Shown in pieces: positions 1-13,902 of a stretch of DNA of 64,000 nucleotides (the stretch's first letter is position 1; each line of letters opens with the position of its first letter). The DNA comes from Ifrita kowaldi (Eukaryota; Chordata; Aves; Passeriformes; Cinclosomatidae), in NCBI GenBank assembly GCA_013398055.1, contig VZRS01003938.1:29065-93064 (forward strand). Direction: 5' to 3'. The position numbers and the translations under genes were made by a program. The notes beneath the pieces were generated by a model. It was given only the letters and a program-made list of their open reading frames with translations, had not been told where the DNA came from and searched no databases.

Positions 1-3000
1 GCTTTGTTTTTTTTTCAATTCAGAGAAACTTTAAAGAAGTCTGTATGGTTATAACACGCCCATGAAGATGGCCACTAGAAAAAGTACTCTATCGAAAACT
101 CTCCCGAGATTAATGCTCATTGATATTCTTCAACTTGAAGATCACCAAAACGTTTTCCATGGAGCTGCAAATTCTTCATATAGCAAACTCAAGTCTGTGA
201 AAAATCATCTTTATTCTCACAGCTTTCTTCTACCCTCCAGAAGTAATCTTGGTGGCTGCTTCTCCCTGACTGTCAGGTCAGACATGAGTGTATCAGCAGC
301 CTCTCCCTGCTGCTGGAGGTTCAGCTACCTGGGGACGGATCCATCTCAGACAACAATCGTGCAGCCGTGAGAAGTACTGCCCAGGGGCCTCACCTTTCCT
401 TCTCTCAGGATCTGCTCCTGAGGACGGGTCTTGCCCTTGGTCTCTGCCTGAGGTACGTTACAGGGATGGGGTGTCTAGTCCCACACTGCCTTGACTCTGG
501 CTGGCTTGGCTTCCTGTGTTTATCCTGGACCTGCCTCATTGCCAGGGCTGGTGAGGCAGCCACAAGTCCCTCAGTCATGCCTGTCACTATCCCAGCCCCA
601 CGTCGGTGTCCTCGTTCGGATGTTGTGGACCTGCTGCCTCTGCCCCCCCCCGGAATGTCAGCAGTGATTCACCTTCCCTGGAAGAGCAGCCTGCCCTTAC
701 TTCTTCTGGACATGTGAGTAGAACCCTGCCAGCAACAGAAATTTAGTCTGGAGCAGCGAACATTGTCTAGGAGAAGCAGAAGTGCTTTTTAATGAGTTCT
801 GCCCAAACACGCAATCAGGAAAAAAAATGGCAGGAGTATGAGATATATTTTGTTATTTTTCTGGCAGTTCTGTATTGGCACCTGGCAAGTAAAGACAGAG
901 TTAAATTTCATTTCCAATATTTTTCATCATATCAGAATTGTTTGGACTTTTTGCCTCTGCAAAGATAATTTGGTGACCTAGCAATTTTATGAAAAAAGTG
1001 ATTTTTTTCTTTAAATATTATGATTTTCCTTAGCTGAAGTTTCTAGAAGAAAAAGAAGAACCATTATCCATTAAATATGCCAACTGAAATGTCATCCTTC
1101 ATTTGAATTTAATCTTTGACATTTCCCATGAAAGAGGCTGTGCTAGGATATTAACATATGTTGGCAGAGGTCTGAAGTAATTAATATGTACAAGAGAAGC
1201 TGCTAACAAAACAAAAAAGGGAATAGCTTGCGAATATTAAACTCAAAAAGGTCTTTGATATAACTGTTGTTGACGACATCTGCTTTTAGACAGGAAAACA
1301 ACGTAAACACCGTTGAAGGAAAGAGTGGAATTAGATTTGTCCTAACTTCCTAATTTATATGCTCTTAAAATATAAGGACATTTGAATTCTACCTATGCTA
1401 AATTTTGAGTTTGCTAATCAAAATCGGTGCCCACAAATATCAAGTGTGAGGGCATAGGAAACACAGGTTTTATTCTAAGGTTCTATTTAAGATTCTATTT
1501 TTCTATTTTCTCTGCTCCAGAGCTTCTGTTGAAGGTCTGTTGAGATGACATACAGCCATAAAAACATGCCTAACAAGTGAATGCAGCATCAGGTTTACCA
1601 GAAAGTTGAGATACCGGGAAGGGCAGTCTGTCACCTCTACTGTAAGTATCTCCAGCACTCCGCTGTTGGAGAGAGAAGGCTTTAAGACCCTTAATAACAG
1701 TTGACCTGGAGAACGTTCTGACATCCATTTCACTGTTGTTCAGGAAGGAGCATTTCTAGTATGTGTAACCACCAGGCATGCATGTAAGAACAAGCAGTTC
1801 TGCCAAAGTTTTTCCGTGTTTACCTTGCATATTCCTTGGCACATTAAATGGAAATGAGGTATTTCTCCATCTGAGTGTCTGAGTTTGTCAGATAAAGCAG
1901 ATCACATGGGTGAAGTTTCACTTAAGAACAACACAATATGGTGTTTTGCGTATCTTCCTGAACTCTGAAATGGGGGGTAAGAATCATGTGAACAAAATCA
2001 GGTACTCCTTACAGGCATGGAATCCACTAAACTTGGGGTCTTTCCTTCATTCTCAGTGGCTCTGCATTTTAATGCTAATTTGTGCCTACTTTAGATCTAA
2101 GAAACAAATTGAGAAGGTGAGGCAAAATACTGAGATGGTCACTGACACTGTGTTCAAAAGAACTACAAGTGACAGCTGGGGGTGTCATACTGAAGGGCTG
2201 ACGTTGTCTGTAGTCCATGTATCTTCAGCAGAGCAATAAGGAAGGATTAACATCTAAGAGCAAGTGATCCTCTTTCCCTTTCCACATAGTCTCCTTTCAG
2301 TTGAATCTACTTTGCTTAATTCTGTATTCCCTCCATATTTCTTATGTATGACTCTCACCTTCTTCAGCAGAACTCTGTGAGGTAAGATGAGATTTACCCC
2401 ATGATTGTGATCCACGAGACACCTGCAGTGAGATGGCTGCTGCTGGAGTGACTGGGAAACAAACCTAGAAGGTCTTTTCTCCTGTTCTCTGTGCAAAATT
2501 AGTTATGAAGATAGATTTTAAAGCTATCTGTGAGTAAAACTGATGTCAACTGCAATTGATTGGGACTGTCATGATAGTCATGACAACACTTGTTTGGTTG
2601 TCTGATTATATAATTATTTTAGAGAAAAAGTAATTTTTTGGCAGTTTCCAAGTGCTCTGAAAATAAATTGCTTATTGACCTTCAAAAAGTTACACAATAA
2701 TAAAAAAGCTATGTAAAATCTTAATAAGTGTTCATGTTATCAGAACTAATTTAAAATTCATTTTTAAGCCCTTTATCCATTTTGAAATTTTTAATAATTA
2801 TGCATGTTTTAAGTTGATAAGGGACCTATACTTCTCTGTTTTAGGATTGTTTTGTGCTTGGAAAATTTCTCCAACGTACATCTCCTTCCTAATGGGAATA
2901 GAAATATAACTAGCACATTCATGTACGGATTAAAGTTTCACTGATCAGCTTAACCAGTCCGGTGAGAATAAAGTAAACAGCATGCAGAGGCTGAGTATGA

Positions 3001-3230
3001 AAACTGTTAGGTAACCTGAGCTATTCTGAAAAGACTGACACCGATGAGGAGACTATTAGAAATACTTAGGTCACGATCTACGTTACTTATGGTTGTAAGG
3101 AGGAAATAAGAGTAGTACTGACCTTCTTAAACAGAAGTCTGGATATTTATGCATTTAGAACTCCTCACAGCTCAACACGAATATACATGTTCAGTCCTGA
3201 GCTCTGATACAAAATTTCATTAACTGATAT
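1..3230. other. Non-coding stretch, no gene seen
   Basis: AT-rich sequence with no frame that reads like a known protein. The block at about 290-720 is richer in C and G than its surroundings and holds a run of nine C at 643-651. Overlapping open frames there on both strands reflect base composition more than coding. A small inverted repeat, TGTCATGA-TAG-TCATGACA, lies at 2567-2585. I see no promoter, CpG island or RNA gene that I can support. Confidence 0.6.
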
Positions 3231-3312
3231 CCCTGCCCATGGTCTGGGGGATTGGAACTAGATGATGTTTAAGGTCCCTTACAACCAAAATCATTGTGTG
3301 ATTCTATATTCA
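3231..3312 (+). repeat. CR1 LINE 3' end, heavily 5'-truncated
   Basis: This reads as the last 80 or so bases of an avian CR1 element on the plus strand. The recognisable parts are the GGATTGGAACTAGATGATG block, then AAGGTCCCTTACAACC, then the ATTCTATG-type tail, here degraded to GTGTGATTCTATATTC. CR1 copies in birds are typically cut off at the 5' end like this. The tail has several substitutions, so this is an old insertion. It has no coding capacity. Confidence 0.85.
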
Positions 3313-4170
3313 TTATGTCTGTAATTGTTTGGCTTGCAGCTGAACTTTATTAATGAAACTGAATGTTGGTATTCAACTGAAGGAAGCAGGACTTCAGATT
3401 ACACTGATCATTTAATAGGGTGATCTTGAGATACTGAAGGTCTGTTTATTAATATTCTGAATTCTGATATTTCCTTTCTGCTGAAATCACACTCAGACTA
3501 GCAACAGAGTTGCATCAAGTGACTTAGGCTCTTTCTGTCTTTCCAAGATTCGTAACTTTCCATGGTGCAGGAGTGAAAGCATGGGGATATACTATTGAAT
3601 GTCCTTCTTCTAGTGAAATAACTGCTCAGGGCACAAGAATAATATCTGCTGTAGAAAAAGGAGACAAACACATTTTTTATGTTTCACAGACGGTGGAAAT
3701 ACCTTCTGCTTTTACAGTCATAGTACCCTTTTGAAATATTCTTTCCTTCTCTTTTTTTTTGAGTATGAACTTCACCTTTCCTTTGTTTTTCAGGGCTGGA
3801 TCACCTCACGTAGGATTATGCAGAGTCATTAAAACAATGGCAAGTGCAGGATGTGTCACTGCAGAATTTGTTTTATTTAAAAAAATTACTTTAAAATCAT
3901 TTTTATTTTTGGGTCACAGATATTTCGAAGTATAAACAAGTACCTTAAGTGAAGAAATAGTAAATAAGTCAGGACTGAGCAGTTTCTTCTTAATGTGAGC
4001 CTCTAACACAAGCTAGGAACATCTAACTTGGGTTGTAATGAAAGGTATTATTTTCCTGGTAGCTATTTCATTGATTAAAAGGCATATTTGGTAGTTCCAA
4101 ATTTATGATGGAGTCCTAATGGGAATGTCCTTAATTCTGTGAGCAGCAGAGAAAACTTAAAGCTCAATCA
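3313..4170. other. Non-coding spacer between two CR1 ends
   Basis: AT-rich sequence without a frame that looks coding. A short T run lies near 3751. Nothing else could be assigned. Confidence 0.55.
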
Positions 4171-4243
4171 ATGGTAGGGGGGTTGGAACTAGATGGTCTT
4201 TATGGTCCCTTCTATCCCAAACAATTCTATGATTCTGTGTCCA
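4171..4243 (+). repeat. CR1 LINE 3' end, heavily 5'-truncated
   Basis: A second plus-strand CR1 terminus, about 70 bases. It shows GGGGTTGGAACTAGATGGTC, then ATGGTCCCTTCTATCCCAAA, then the octamer tail ATTCTATGATTCTGTG. It is closer to the usual avian CR1 end than the copy at 3.2 kb. The two lie about 0.9 kb apart in the same orientation, but both are so short that independent insertion cannot be told from duplication. Confidence 0.9.
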
Positions 4244-5866
4244 TAAGCCTGTTGACTTAATACTTCAGACTAATGACATGCTTAGAACCTGGGCTGGACT
4301 GGCAGTAAACACCTAACTCAAAGCATGGAAATTGCTGTTCAGGGGCTCCAGTAATTCAGTGAAACCACAGTCACAACTCTGGGAGTCAGCAAAGGCAAGT
4401 TGTAAAGTGGTGGTGGAGGAAGTATGGCTGCTCCTGGGTGAAATGTCTGCTACAATCTGAATGCTTTTCTTGGTGGTTGCTATTCCAATGTTGAAGTGCT
4501 TTTACTGATGATCATTCCCATGGTTTGCAACTACGGCCATACGGACGTATTTCACCAATTGAAAAGGTGTATTAGAGTAATGCCTTAGACCCTCATTAAA
4601 AATTCATCACTTGTGTTTCCTGTTCTCCTACTGAAAAGAAAATAGAGATTAATTTTAAGATTCTTTTCTTGGCTTCAACGTATGACCAAAGGTTTCTATC
4701 AGGTGATAAACATTGACTGACATTCAGAGATGTTTTTCTTGCACTGCTGTCTGTCTTGAATACAGTCATCAGCTCAAGAGCTGCAGAGATTTCAGTCTGA
4801 TATCACAGTGGGTACTGACTACTTGCCTTTTCAGTAAAAAGTTATCCATGACCTCCTAAAGTTATTTTTTACGTGAAAAACAATTTGCCCATAATGCTGT
4901 TCCTTCAAGAAAGCAATTTAGGATCTACAGTGAAGTTACCAGAGATTTTGTCTTGTATCAGTTATCAATTCTCAGTTGGGAAAAGAAAATATATCAGGAT
5001 ATGAAACCCGGAGACATGTAGGTGGAAGGTGGAGATGGAAAGGTGGTGGAGTGATGCTGATGGCAAGGCCTGTTCCTGCTTTTCTTGATTAATGTCTGGG
5101 CAGAAGAGGTGCAAGTAACACAAAAGGTGTTTGTTAAATGAATGTGAAAATATCCTGCCTGGTTGGCATCTTTCTTGGCACAGTTCTTCAAGGTAGCAGT
5201 GCCTCAGCAGGAAGAACAGCTGGGCTTTAAAACAACTGAACTTTCTGGCCTGTTCTCTCCACCTGTCCAGTGTTGGTGGGATTGAGCTGGGAGTCTGTGT
5301 AGGAGTCAGAAGGTTTCAGGCTCCTACTCTCTCCCACCTCTTGACAGTTTCCTGACACTGCATTTTTTGTACTTTTTATGTCCTTCAAATAAAGTTCAGA
5401 GGGAAAGGGCTGCCTACAAATGCATTCTCTTTTCTTTTGCTGCCATCTTAACTGCAGTGCAAAGGGAAATCTGTGGAAAGCACCATTCAGATTAGGCGGT
5501 AAAAAACCCTTTTTGGTGGAAAAATAGGGGAGTGCTAGATAGATGGTGAGGTTGGCCAGAATCTGGCTTTTTTGGGAACATATAAGAACATATGAACAAG
5601 AACCTGTAGATACACTGTGACAGCCTTAGACCTAGGGAGTTACCCTGTCCCAGCCCGTGCTTCTTTTGATAAGGCCCAGCAGGAAGCAGCGGACAGGAAG
5701 ATTGGGACTGTAGCTCCTTTTCACAAAGCACTGGCTAGAACCAGAATGGATAAATGATAGCTACTTTTGGTATTAATCATGGGCAATGAAACCATGTGCT
5801 CACACTTTACCTCTGCAGTTAAACACATACACAGACATCCATCATTTTCCACGTATTTTTGAATTT
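4244..5866. other. Non-coding stretch, no gene seen
   Basis: AT-rich sequence. Short open frames on the minus strand at 4994-5191 and 5492-5731 do not resemble known proteins and lack splice-like edges. A purine-rich GGTGGAAGGTGGAGATGG patch lies near 5020-5055. No other feature was recognised. Confidence 0.55.
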
Positions 5867-5965
5867 CATAGAATCATAGAATTGTTTGAGTTAGAAGGAA
5901 CTTTAAAGATCATTTAGCCCCAACCCCCTTGCCATGGGCAGACACCTGCCAGAGACCAGCATTCT
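5867..5965 (-). repeat. CR1 LINE 3' end fragment, minus strand
   Basis: Starts with the inverted octamer tail CATAGAATCATAGAATTG. It continues with GAGTTAGAAGGAACTTTAAAGATCATTTAG, broken here by several substitutions, and CCCTTGCCATGGGCAGACACC. This is the reverse complement of the avian CR1 3' untranslated end. Similarity fades after about 100 bases, so the copy is 5'-truncated. Confidence 0.9.
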
Positions 5966-8900
5966 CCGTAATGCAGATAAGGCACATATCAGAGGAACTG
6001 AAAACTTCCCATCCTGACCTACCTTGCAAATGAAATATATACTGACACAGAGAACACCTTCAAAAGGGAATATCAAGGGTTACCTAACCCACAAAAGTCT
6101 AGTGGCTAAAGTATTCCTCCTCCAGGACAGGGTGGGTGACAGAGCAATCAGATAAATCAATGTGAAGGAACATCTGGAGTAAGTGGTGTAACCAACAATT
6201 ACATTCTCTGATCTCCTTTATTCTCTTATGTTGTGGCTGTTCTTTGAATGTTTGTTTTCAGTTTTCTGTTGTTTTTCTGAGAAAAACCACTAACATCTAA
6301 GAAAAAAATACAGATGCAAAACAGTTTTAAGTTTTCTGTGATCAGAAAGAAGAATTCTCATTCATATGCTGCCCAAACATAGGGTTTTTTCATTTGTGTA
6401 TCTTCTTTCATGTTGCCTTATTGTCCTTTGGCTGTTTTTTTATTGCCAGCTTTGGTACATTTCAACTTTGCAGGCATACAGTGGACAAAAATACAGCAAA
6501 ACCTTTGTCTTTGCTAAATCACTATGTGTTTCCAAGTACTGGTTTTAAACAGAGCTTACCAGCTGTTGCTTTTTTTTTTTTTTTTTGAAGGTGCCATGAT
6601 ACCAAATCCAATTAAAACCAAAAAAGGAAGTAATGGAAAAAACATTTGAGAGTGGTCATGTCCAGAAAAAAACCTGGAAAAAATCATGCATGCATGAGTA
6701 GCATGCAAGAAACAGCAGGACACAAATAAGGTTACTCTTACAGTGGAATGCAATTGCCATTCTGGACTAGATTAATAATTCATCCAGTCTAGTATTTTTT
6801 TATTATAGTAGCTACTATCAGTGTTTTAGGAAAAATTGTCAGAGATTACTGAATGGGTAATTACTGGAGTGACCATTTTTCTTAAAAAATAGGAGTTCAA
6901 ATCTGCCTCTTTTTTCTTTTTTTTTTTTTTTTGATATTAACCCTATGGATGTTCTCATTAGCTACATTGTAGAGCCTTTCTGAGTCTCACCAAGTGCAGG
7001 GGGTTTTGATTTTTTTTCTTCATGTGTTTGATTGTTTCTGTTGTGCGGCATCTCGTCCCAAATGTCTACCAAGTTGTAAGAAATAAATTATTTTTAACTC
7101 GTTTGCAATATACATGACTTTGTCTTGTCCCAGTTATTCACTGCTTTTACATGCTTTCTTGCTCCTTTCTTTATTTAAATAGTCCAAATTTATTCCAGTA
7201 ATTCTCACTGTCTGTCTCTCGATACCTCTTTGTCCTCAGTTAGATGAAGGTAGTTGTGACTCCTTTGACCTGTGGCTTAAATGTGTTTTCCTCTCTTCTT
7301 TGCATCTCCTTGTAGAGGTGTTACTAGATTTGGACAGTCACATTAAATTGCTTCTAATCTGACTTTAAAAGACTATATTTTCAGAATTTTACCCTTTTTT
7401 TTAGGTGAATGAGAGGTTTTCTCCTTGACTCAATTTCTTTTCATCGCTGGACAGAGATGTTTTCACTTGTCAATAAACCTTCACTGTTTTTCCTCACAGG
7501 TAGATTTAGAACACAGAAATATATTGGGAACCCGTTATCTTCATCTAAAATAAATTTATTTCTGCATTGTCATAATCTGCTTTCCTGGATTTATCACAGG
7601 GCCAGGTTTTGAGCTAGGCTGCTGCTGGCTTACTGTTTCCAGGAGGTTCCTTACCAAACCTCCTGGTATTTAACACAGTGACAGCTGTGGTGCTCTCCTT
7701 GTCCTTGCCTGGATGCTGCAGATGGTAAAGCCAGAGGAAAACAGAGCAGCAGCCACCCCATGGAGGGCCAGGGAGGACAGGTGGTGTGGGGATCCACAGA
7801 CAAACCAAAGCAGGCAAGCAGCAGAGCAGCACAGGATCAGAGGTGATGACCTTTCTGTAGCACATATGGGGAAGGCATGGGATTTGTCCACTGTAACTTG
7901 CTGAGTGGAAGGTTGAAAAACATGGTTTGCCAGTCTGGTATCTTCTGTTTAGTGTCCAATATGTGTGTGTAGTTAAACATAAATGATGATGAGCTTATTT
8001 CCTCTTTTTCAGGGTTTAATATACTTTCTAAGGTTTAATGGCTATGGTAAGCCAGATGCACAAACGGTTCCGCTGTTTAATCATATAAATATATTATCTA
8101 TCAACAGTAAAATACCAACCACCACCAAAAAACAAAACCCAAAAGACCCAACCAAACTGCAATCCTCCAGCATTATTTTTTCTGCTCATTAAAGGCAAAA
8201 GAAGGCCACTACCTGTGGAAATTCTTTTCTTTTCTGTCATTGATTAGGTAACTAAGAATTAGTTATCTAATCAGTTTCATGACATGGCATCTGTCTTTTA
8301 TGAAAAATGAACTAGAAAAGTACTGGCTGATCAACCTAACTCTGGTCCTTGGAAAGATCTGATAATAAAGATAATGCAATTTTTTTAAAACCTGGACTGT
8401 AAATCTTGTGATAAATAAATTCAATCAGACAATTTAAAAAGTTAACAACAGAATGAAGCCAGCAGGAATATTTTTAAGATCTGATAGACAGTTTAATATT
8501 ATTTTCTTCTTTGCCAAGGCAGCTGGCTAACTGAGGAAGAAGGTGAAGCAAGATGTGACTTGTGTCGCCTTCATACCAAGTCTTAGAGTACTCTGCAAGA
8601 CATTCTTTACAGTTACCTAAAACATAATGAGTTAGAAATCTGTTATTCTCTGAGTGATTGTCATGCATTGGTATCAAACCCAAATGTCTTGAGGTGCTTC
8701 TGGTGATCTCTCCCAGACATTGTGTAAAGAGATACTGCCATTAGTGATTTCAGTCACTGATCAGAAAATGTTTAAAAGGCAGTCAAGCATTCAAAAAAAT
8801 AATATGATGACAGCCTTAAAAAGACAAACACTCTTTTGTGGTACTTCACTGGTGGGATTATAAGGAGGTAGGGGAAATAACAGTGGTGATTTTTTGGGAG

Positions 8901-9587
8901 GCTACCCACTCAGCTGGAGGATGTGCTCCTTTTTGAAGAAAGAGCAGTGCAGAGAGTTGCAAGGAGTGCAACAGGGAGAATGTATTTGGGCAATGCTGCG
9001 TCAAGCACAAAATGTGTCCTGTGCAGTAACAGTGATGAGTTCTTAAGTCCTGTGCAGAGAAGGATGGGAAGAGATCAACACATTCTGCAAGGAATTAATT
9101 ATATTTTATAGCAGGAGACACTTTCTAATTGTAGATGTTTTTGACTTTCTGTACATGGGCAGAGTACATTAGACAAATTGCTCTCTGAAACCGTCTGATA
9201 GCATGAATTTTGCGTGAAAAACCAAGTAATTCTTGAAGCTGTCTGTTCCTTTCTCTGCCCATTTCTCAATTCCTTTATTAAAAGGGACTAACTACTTTAG
9301 TGCAGTAGTTATTCCTATTAGACTACCACTTCTTTCCACTTCTTTTCAGTTCTACTTTGCTTTCTATGCATCACTCACCATGTAAAAACAATAAGCAGAA
9401 TGGTACTTAATATTTATTTCAAAATTAAGCTAATTTGCCTAGAAAGAGTTGTGAACTGAGAAGCATTTACAAGAAATGTGGCACATTATTTGGCAACAGA
9501 ATTTCAAGGGACTATCACATGTATTACATTCTCTTTGAAATAATTTGGGATTCTTTAGGTGCTGGTTCACCATATTTCTTGTGTGGG
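5966..9587. other. Non-coding stretch with short T runs
   Basis: No gene was recognised. There are T runs at 6570-6586 (17 bases) and 6917-6932 (16 bases). Paired open frames at 7614-7904 on both strands overlap each other and do not look like a known protein. The remainder is ordinary AT-rich DNA. Confidence 0.55.
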
Positions 9588-9945
9588 TGTCCTGGTTTCA
9601 GCTGGGATAGAGTTAATTCTCTTCCTAGTTGCTGGCATAAGCACAGTGTTTGGGATTTAGTATGAGAATAACATTGCTAGCACAGTGATGTTTTAGCAGT
9701 TGCTGAGCAGTGCTTACACAAAATCAGGGACCTTTCAGCTCCTCCTGCTCTGCCAGCAGGGAGCCTGGATGTGCACAAGAAGCTGTGAAAGGAACACAGC
9801 TGGGACAGCAGACCCCAGCTGGCTAAAGGGATATTCCATACCATGTGATATAACGCTGGATAGTTTTACTTTTTTCCCCCTCAATTCTCCCCCTGTGAAC
9901 AAATATTTGTATGATGCTTATCTCCCTGCCTGGTTATACCACAGC
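9588..9945 (+). mobile_element. Endogenous retrovirus LTR, internally deleted (solo)
   Basis: Begins with TGTCCTGGTTTCAGCTGGGA followed by TAGAGTTAATT, the characteristic 5' start of a common neoavian ERV LTR group. Further family-like blocks are CATAAGCACAGTG, GGATTTAGTATGAGAATAAC, GGGATATTCCATACCATGTG and, near the 3' end, GATGCTTATCTC...CCTGCCTGGTTATACCACAG. The last block matches the expected ending (TTAAACCACGACA) in a decayed form. At about 358 bases it is much shorter than the roughly 600-base LTR at 58.5 kb. The missing part is the region between the ATTCCATACC block and the 3' end, including the U3/R promoter and polyadenylation section. No internal retroviral sequence adjoins it. 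Target-site duplications were not evident. Confidence 0.85.
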
Positions 9946-11822
9946 TCTGACTAACGTTTTTATATCCCTTCAGTCCTCTCAGAACTAGAGGTCCTGGACT
10001 AAAATACTAAGCTGTTCTTTGTTAATATTTGTACCTGAAGAACTTCATGCTCCCGAAGTTTTTTCAAAGTGTCTTTGCAAAGTAACACACAATGCTTTAA
10101 ACTACACTGTAAGACATAGACCACATTATTCATTCCTAATTTGCACGTGCAGAGTCCATGGCCATCTGTGATGTTCATCTCCTTTCAAATTATGTTCAGC
10201 ATAACAGTGGCAGGCCATCCTCCCACTTGATAATAAAGATGTGTGCTGAGACATGAAACTGAGCATGTTCTGAATGTCTAGTACTCTTTCAAAAGACAAT
10301 AACAGCAGACAATTAAGGAACAAAACAAAGCTACTTGAGAAGTTAGAAGGGACTGATCTTACAATATTAGTAATTGTTTTCTCATGTTTTCTGGGAAAAC
10401 TGTACCCACAGAGATGAAACAAAATTTGTTTTTCTAAAAAATCGCAGAAAATTTTCTGGAGTCGTGGAGAAATATGTTTGTGAACTACTGTGGGAAGTAA
10501 AACCTATGATCATTAAAAGTAGGGGGGAAAACTTGGCTTATTGGAATAGAGTCTTTAAGTACTGTTCTGTTAACAGGTCTTTTTCATCATGAAGTTGTCT
10601 GTTGTCACACCTGAAAAGTAATGGTGCTCCACCTTGCTCAATACTGACAGGATTTAAGTTCATGTCAAGTGTGTTTAAGTGAAGAGAGAAATTACAAAAC
10701 TCTGTGAAATCCAGAATAACATGAACAAAAAGTTTACCTGTTGAGATAGTCAAGAACTAACTGAATTTTTTAAGACAAAAAAGGTAATTTATTTCACTTG
10801 TCTGTCCTGATTACCTTTAAGCTATAGCTGATTAGGGGAAGATTGTGTTTCTGCTTGATTAGCTGAATTTTGAATAAATGGCAGACTGGCCTCTGGACCT
10901 CAAGCCAACATTTAACTTTAAATAACTACTCACTGCCAGGCTCTGCATAGCTCACACTATCTGTCCACTAAATGAATTTCCATTCATTAAGAAGCCCCGC
11001 TAAAATCAGTGAGGACACTTAACACAACAAGCGTGACAAAGAAGGGCAAAAACTACCTGTTAGTAAATAGTATTGATATTCAGTGTCACAACACCTTTCT
11101 GATTGACCTTTCTTCAGTGAAAGGGACAGAAATGTAGAATTACCAAAAGGTCAGTTAAAGTTTTATTCCAAAGGAAAAGGAAAAGTTTTGTAGTTAAATG
11201 ATCTGTTCTTTTTGTAAACCTGAAAGAATTAAAAACTTTGTATGCTTTTGACATGTAAAATAATCTGCATATACAGAAATAGGGAGCATAAAAAATTATT
11301 CCTGAAGGGCTTATTTGTTGTAGCTGGGTTAAAAGACAAATAGACATAATCTCTTGGGGACATGTAGACAACTAGCTGTGCATTATTTTTTCATCCAGGT
11401 GCACAGAAGAAAGAAAAGGAATCAAAAGGAAAATGGCACTTAAGGCTGTCGGTCATGCAAATGTTTCTATAGCCAGTCTCCTCCTCTTCAATAGGCTGTT
11501 TTCCTGTCAGATATCCCTCCTGTAAGCACAAAAGTTCCTCTCTGTTTTTTTCCCAGTTCCTCTTAGTAGCAAGAGTTGACTGACTCTAGAAGTTGTTATT
11601 TTATGCCTTGGAGGATTGTATTAATATTTCCTTTTATGCTTTCAGCCTTGTGCACAAATGATTATTTTCCTCTTCATTGGCTGCTTTACCCACTTTAGAT
11701 GTGTGCAAATGGAAGTGACAAGATAGTGCCTCAGCTGGAAGTGGAGAGTGAGCAAGCGAGCACGAGTGAGTGAAATAAACTCAGAGGTCTTGTGCCTTTC
11801 ACACCCCCTCCCACTCTTGCAG
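9946..11822. other. Non-coding stretch upstream of a candidate exon
   Basis: AT-rich DNA with no recognised gene. Open frames on the minus strand at 10126-10422, 10538-10753 and 11114-11371 do not read as known proteins. The last 20 bases (about 11803-11822) form a pyrimidine-rich tract ending in CAG, described with the next feature. Confidence 0.5.
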
Positions 11823-11986
11823 TGACACAAGCACAGCCAAGAAGACTGTGAGTGGTACAGAAGGTCACAGTCTGCTGTCAGTCACCACATCCCAGCAGCA
11901 AGGAGGACCCTTCGAGGCCAGCCTTGTTGATTCAGAGAAGGTACTAAAAAAAGGACTTTGTGAGCTGATAAAGCACCACACAACAG
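11823..11986 (+). other. Candidate internal exon (unproven)
   Basis: The segment is bounded on the left by a pyrimidine-rich tract ending CACTCTTGCAG, which is a good 3' splice-site shape, and on the right by ACAG/GTAAGC, which is close to the consensus 5' splice site. Between them one frame (first full codon at 11824) is open for all 54 codons. The inferred peptide is hydrophilic and contains SLLSVTTSQQQGGPFEASLV and then KVLKKGLCELIKHH. The entry leaves one base of a split codon and the exit leaves one base, so the exon would change phase. Base composition is richer in G and C than the flanks. I do not recognise the peptide, and no second exon could be paired with it. It may be a coding exon, a lncRNA exon or chance. 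Confidence 0.3.
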
Positions 11987-13902
<1,916 letters not shown>

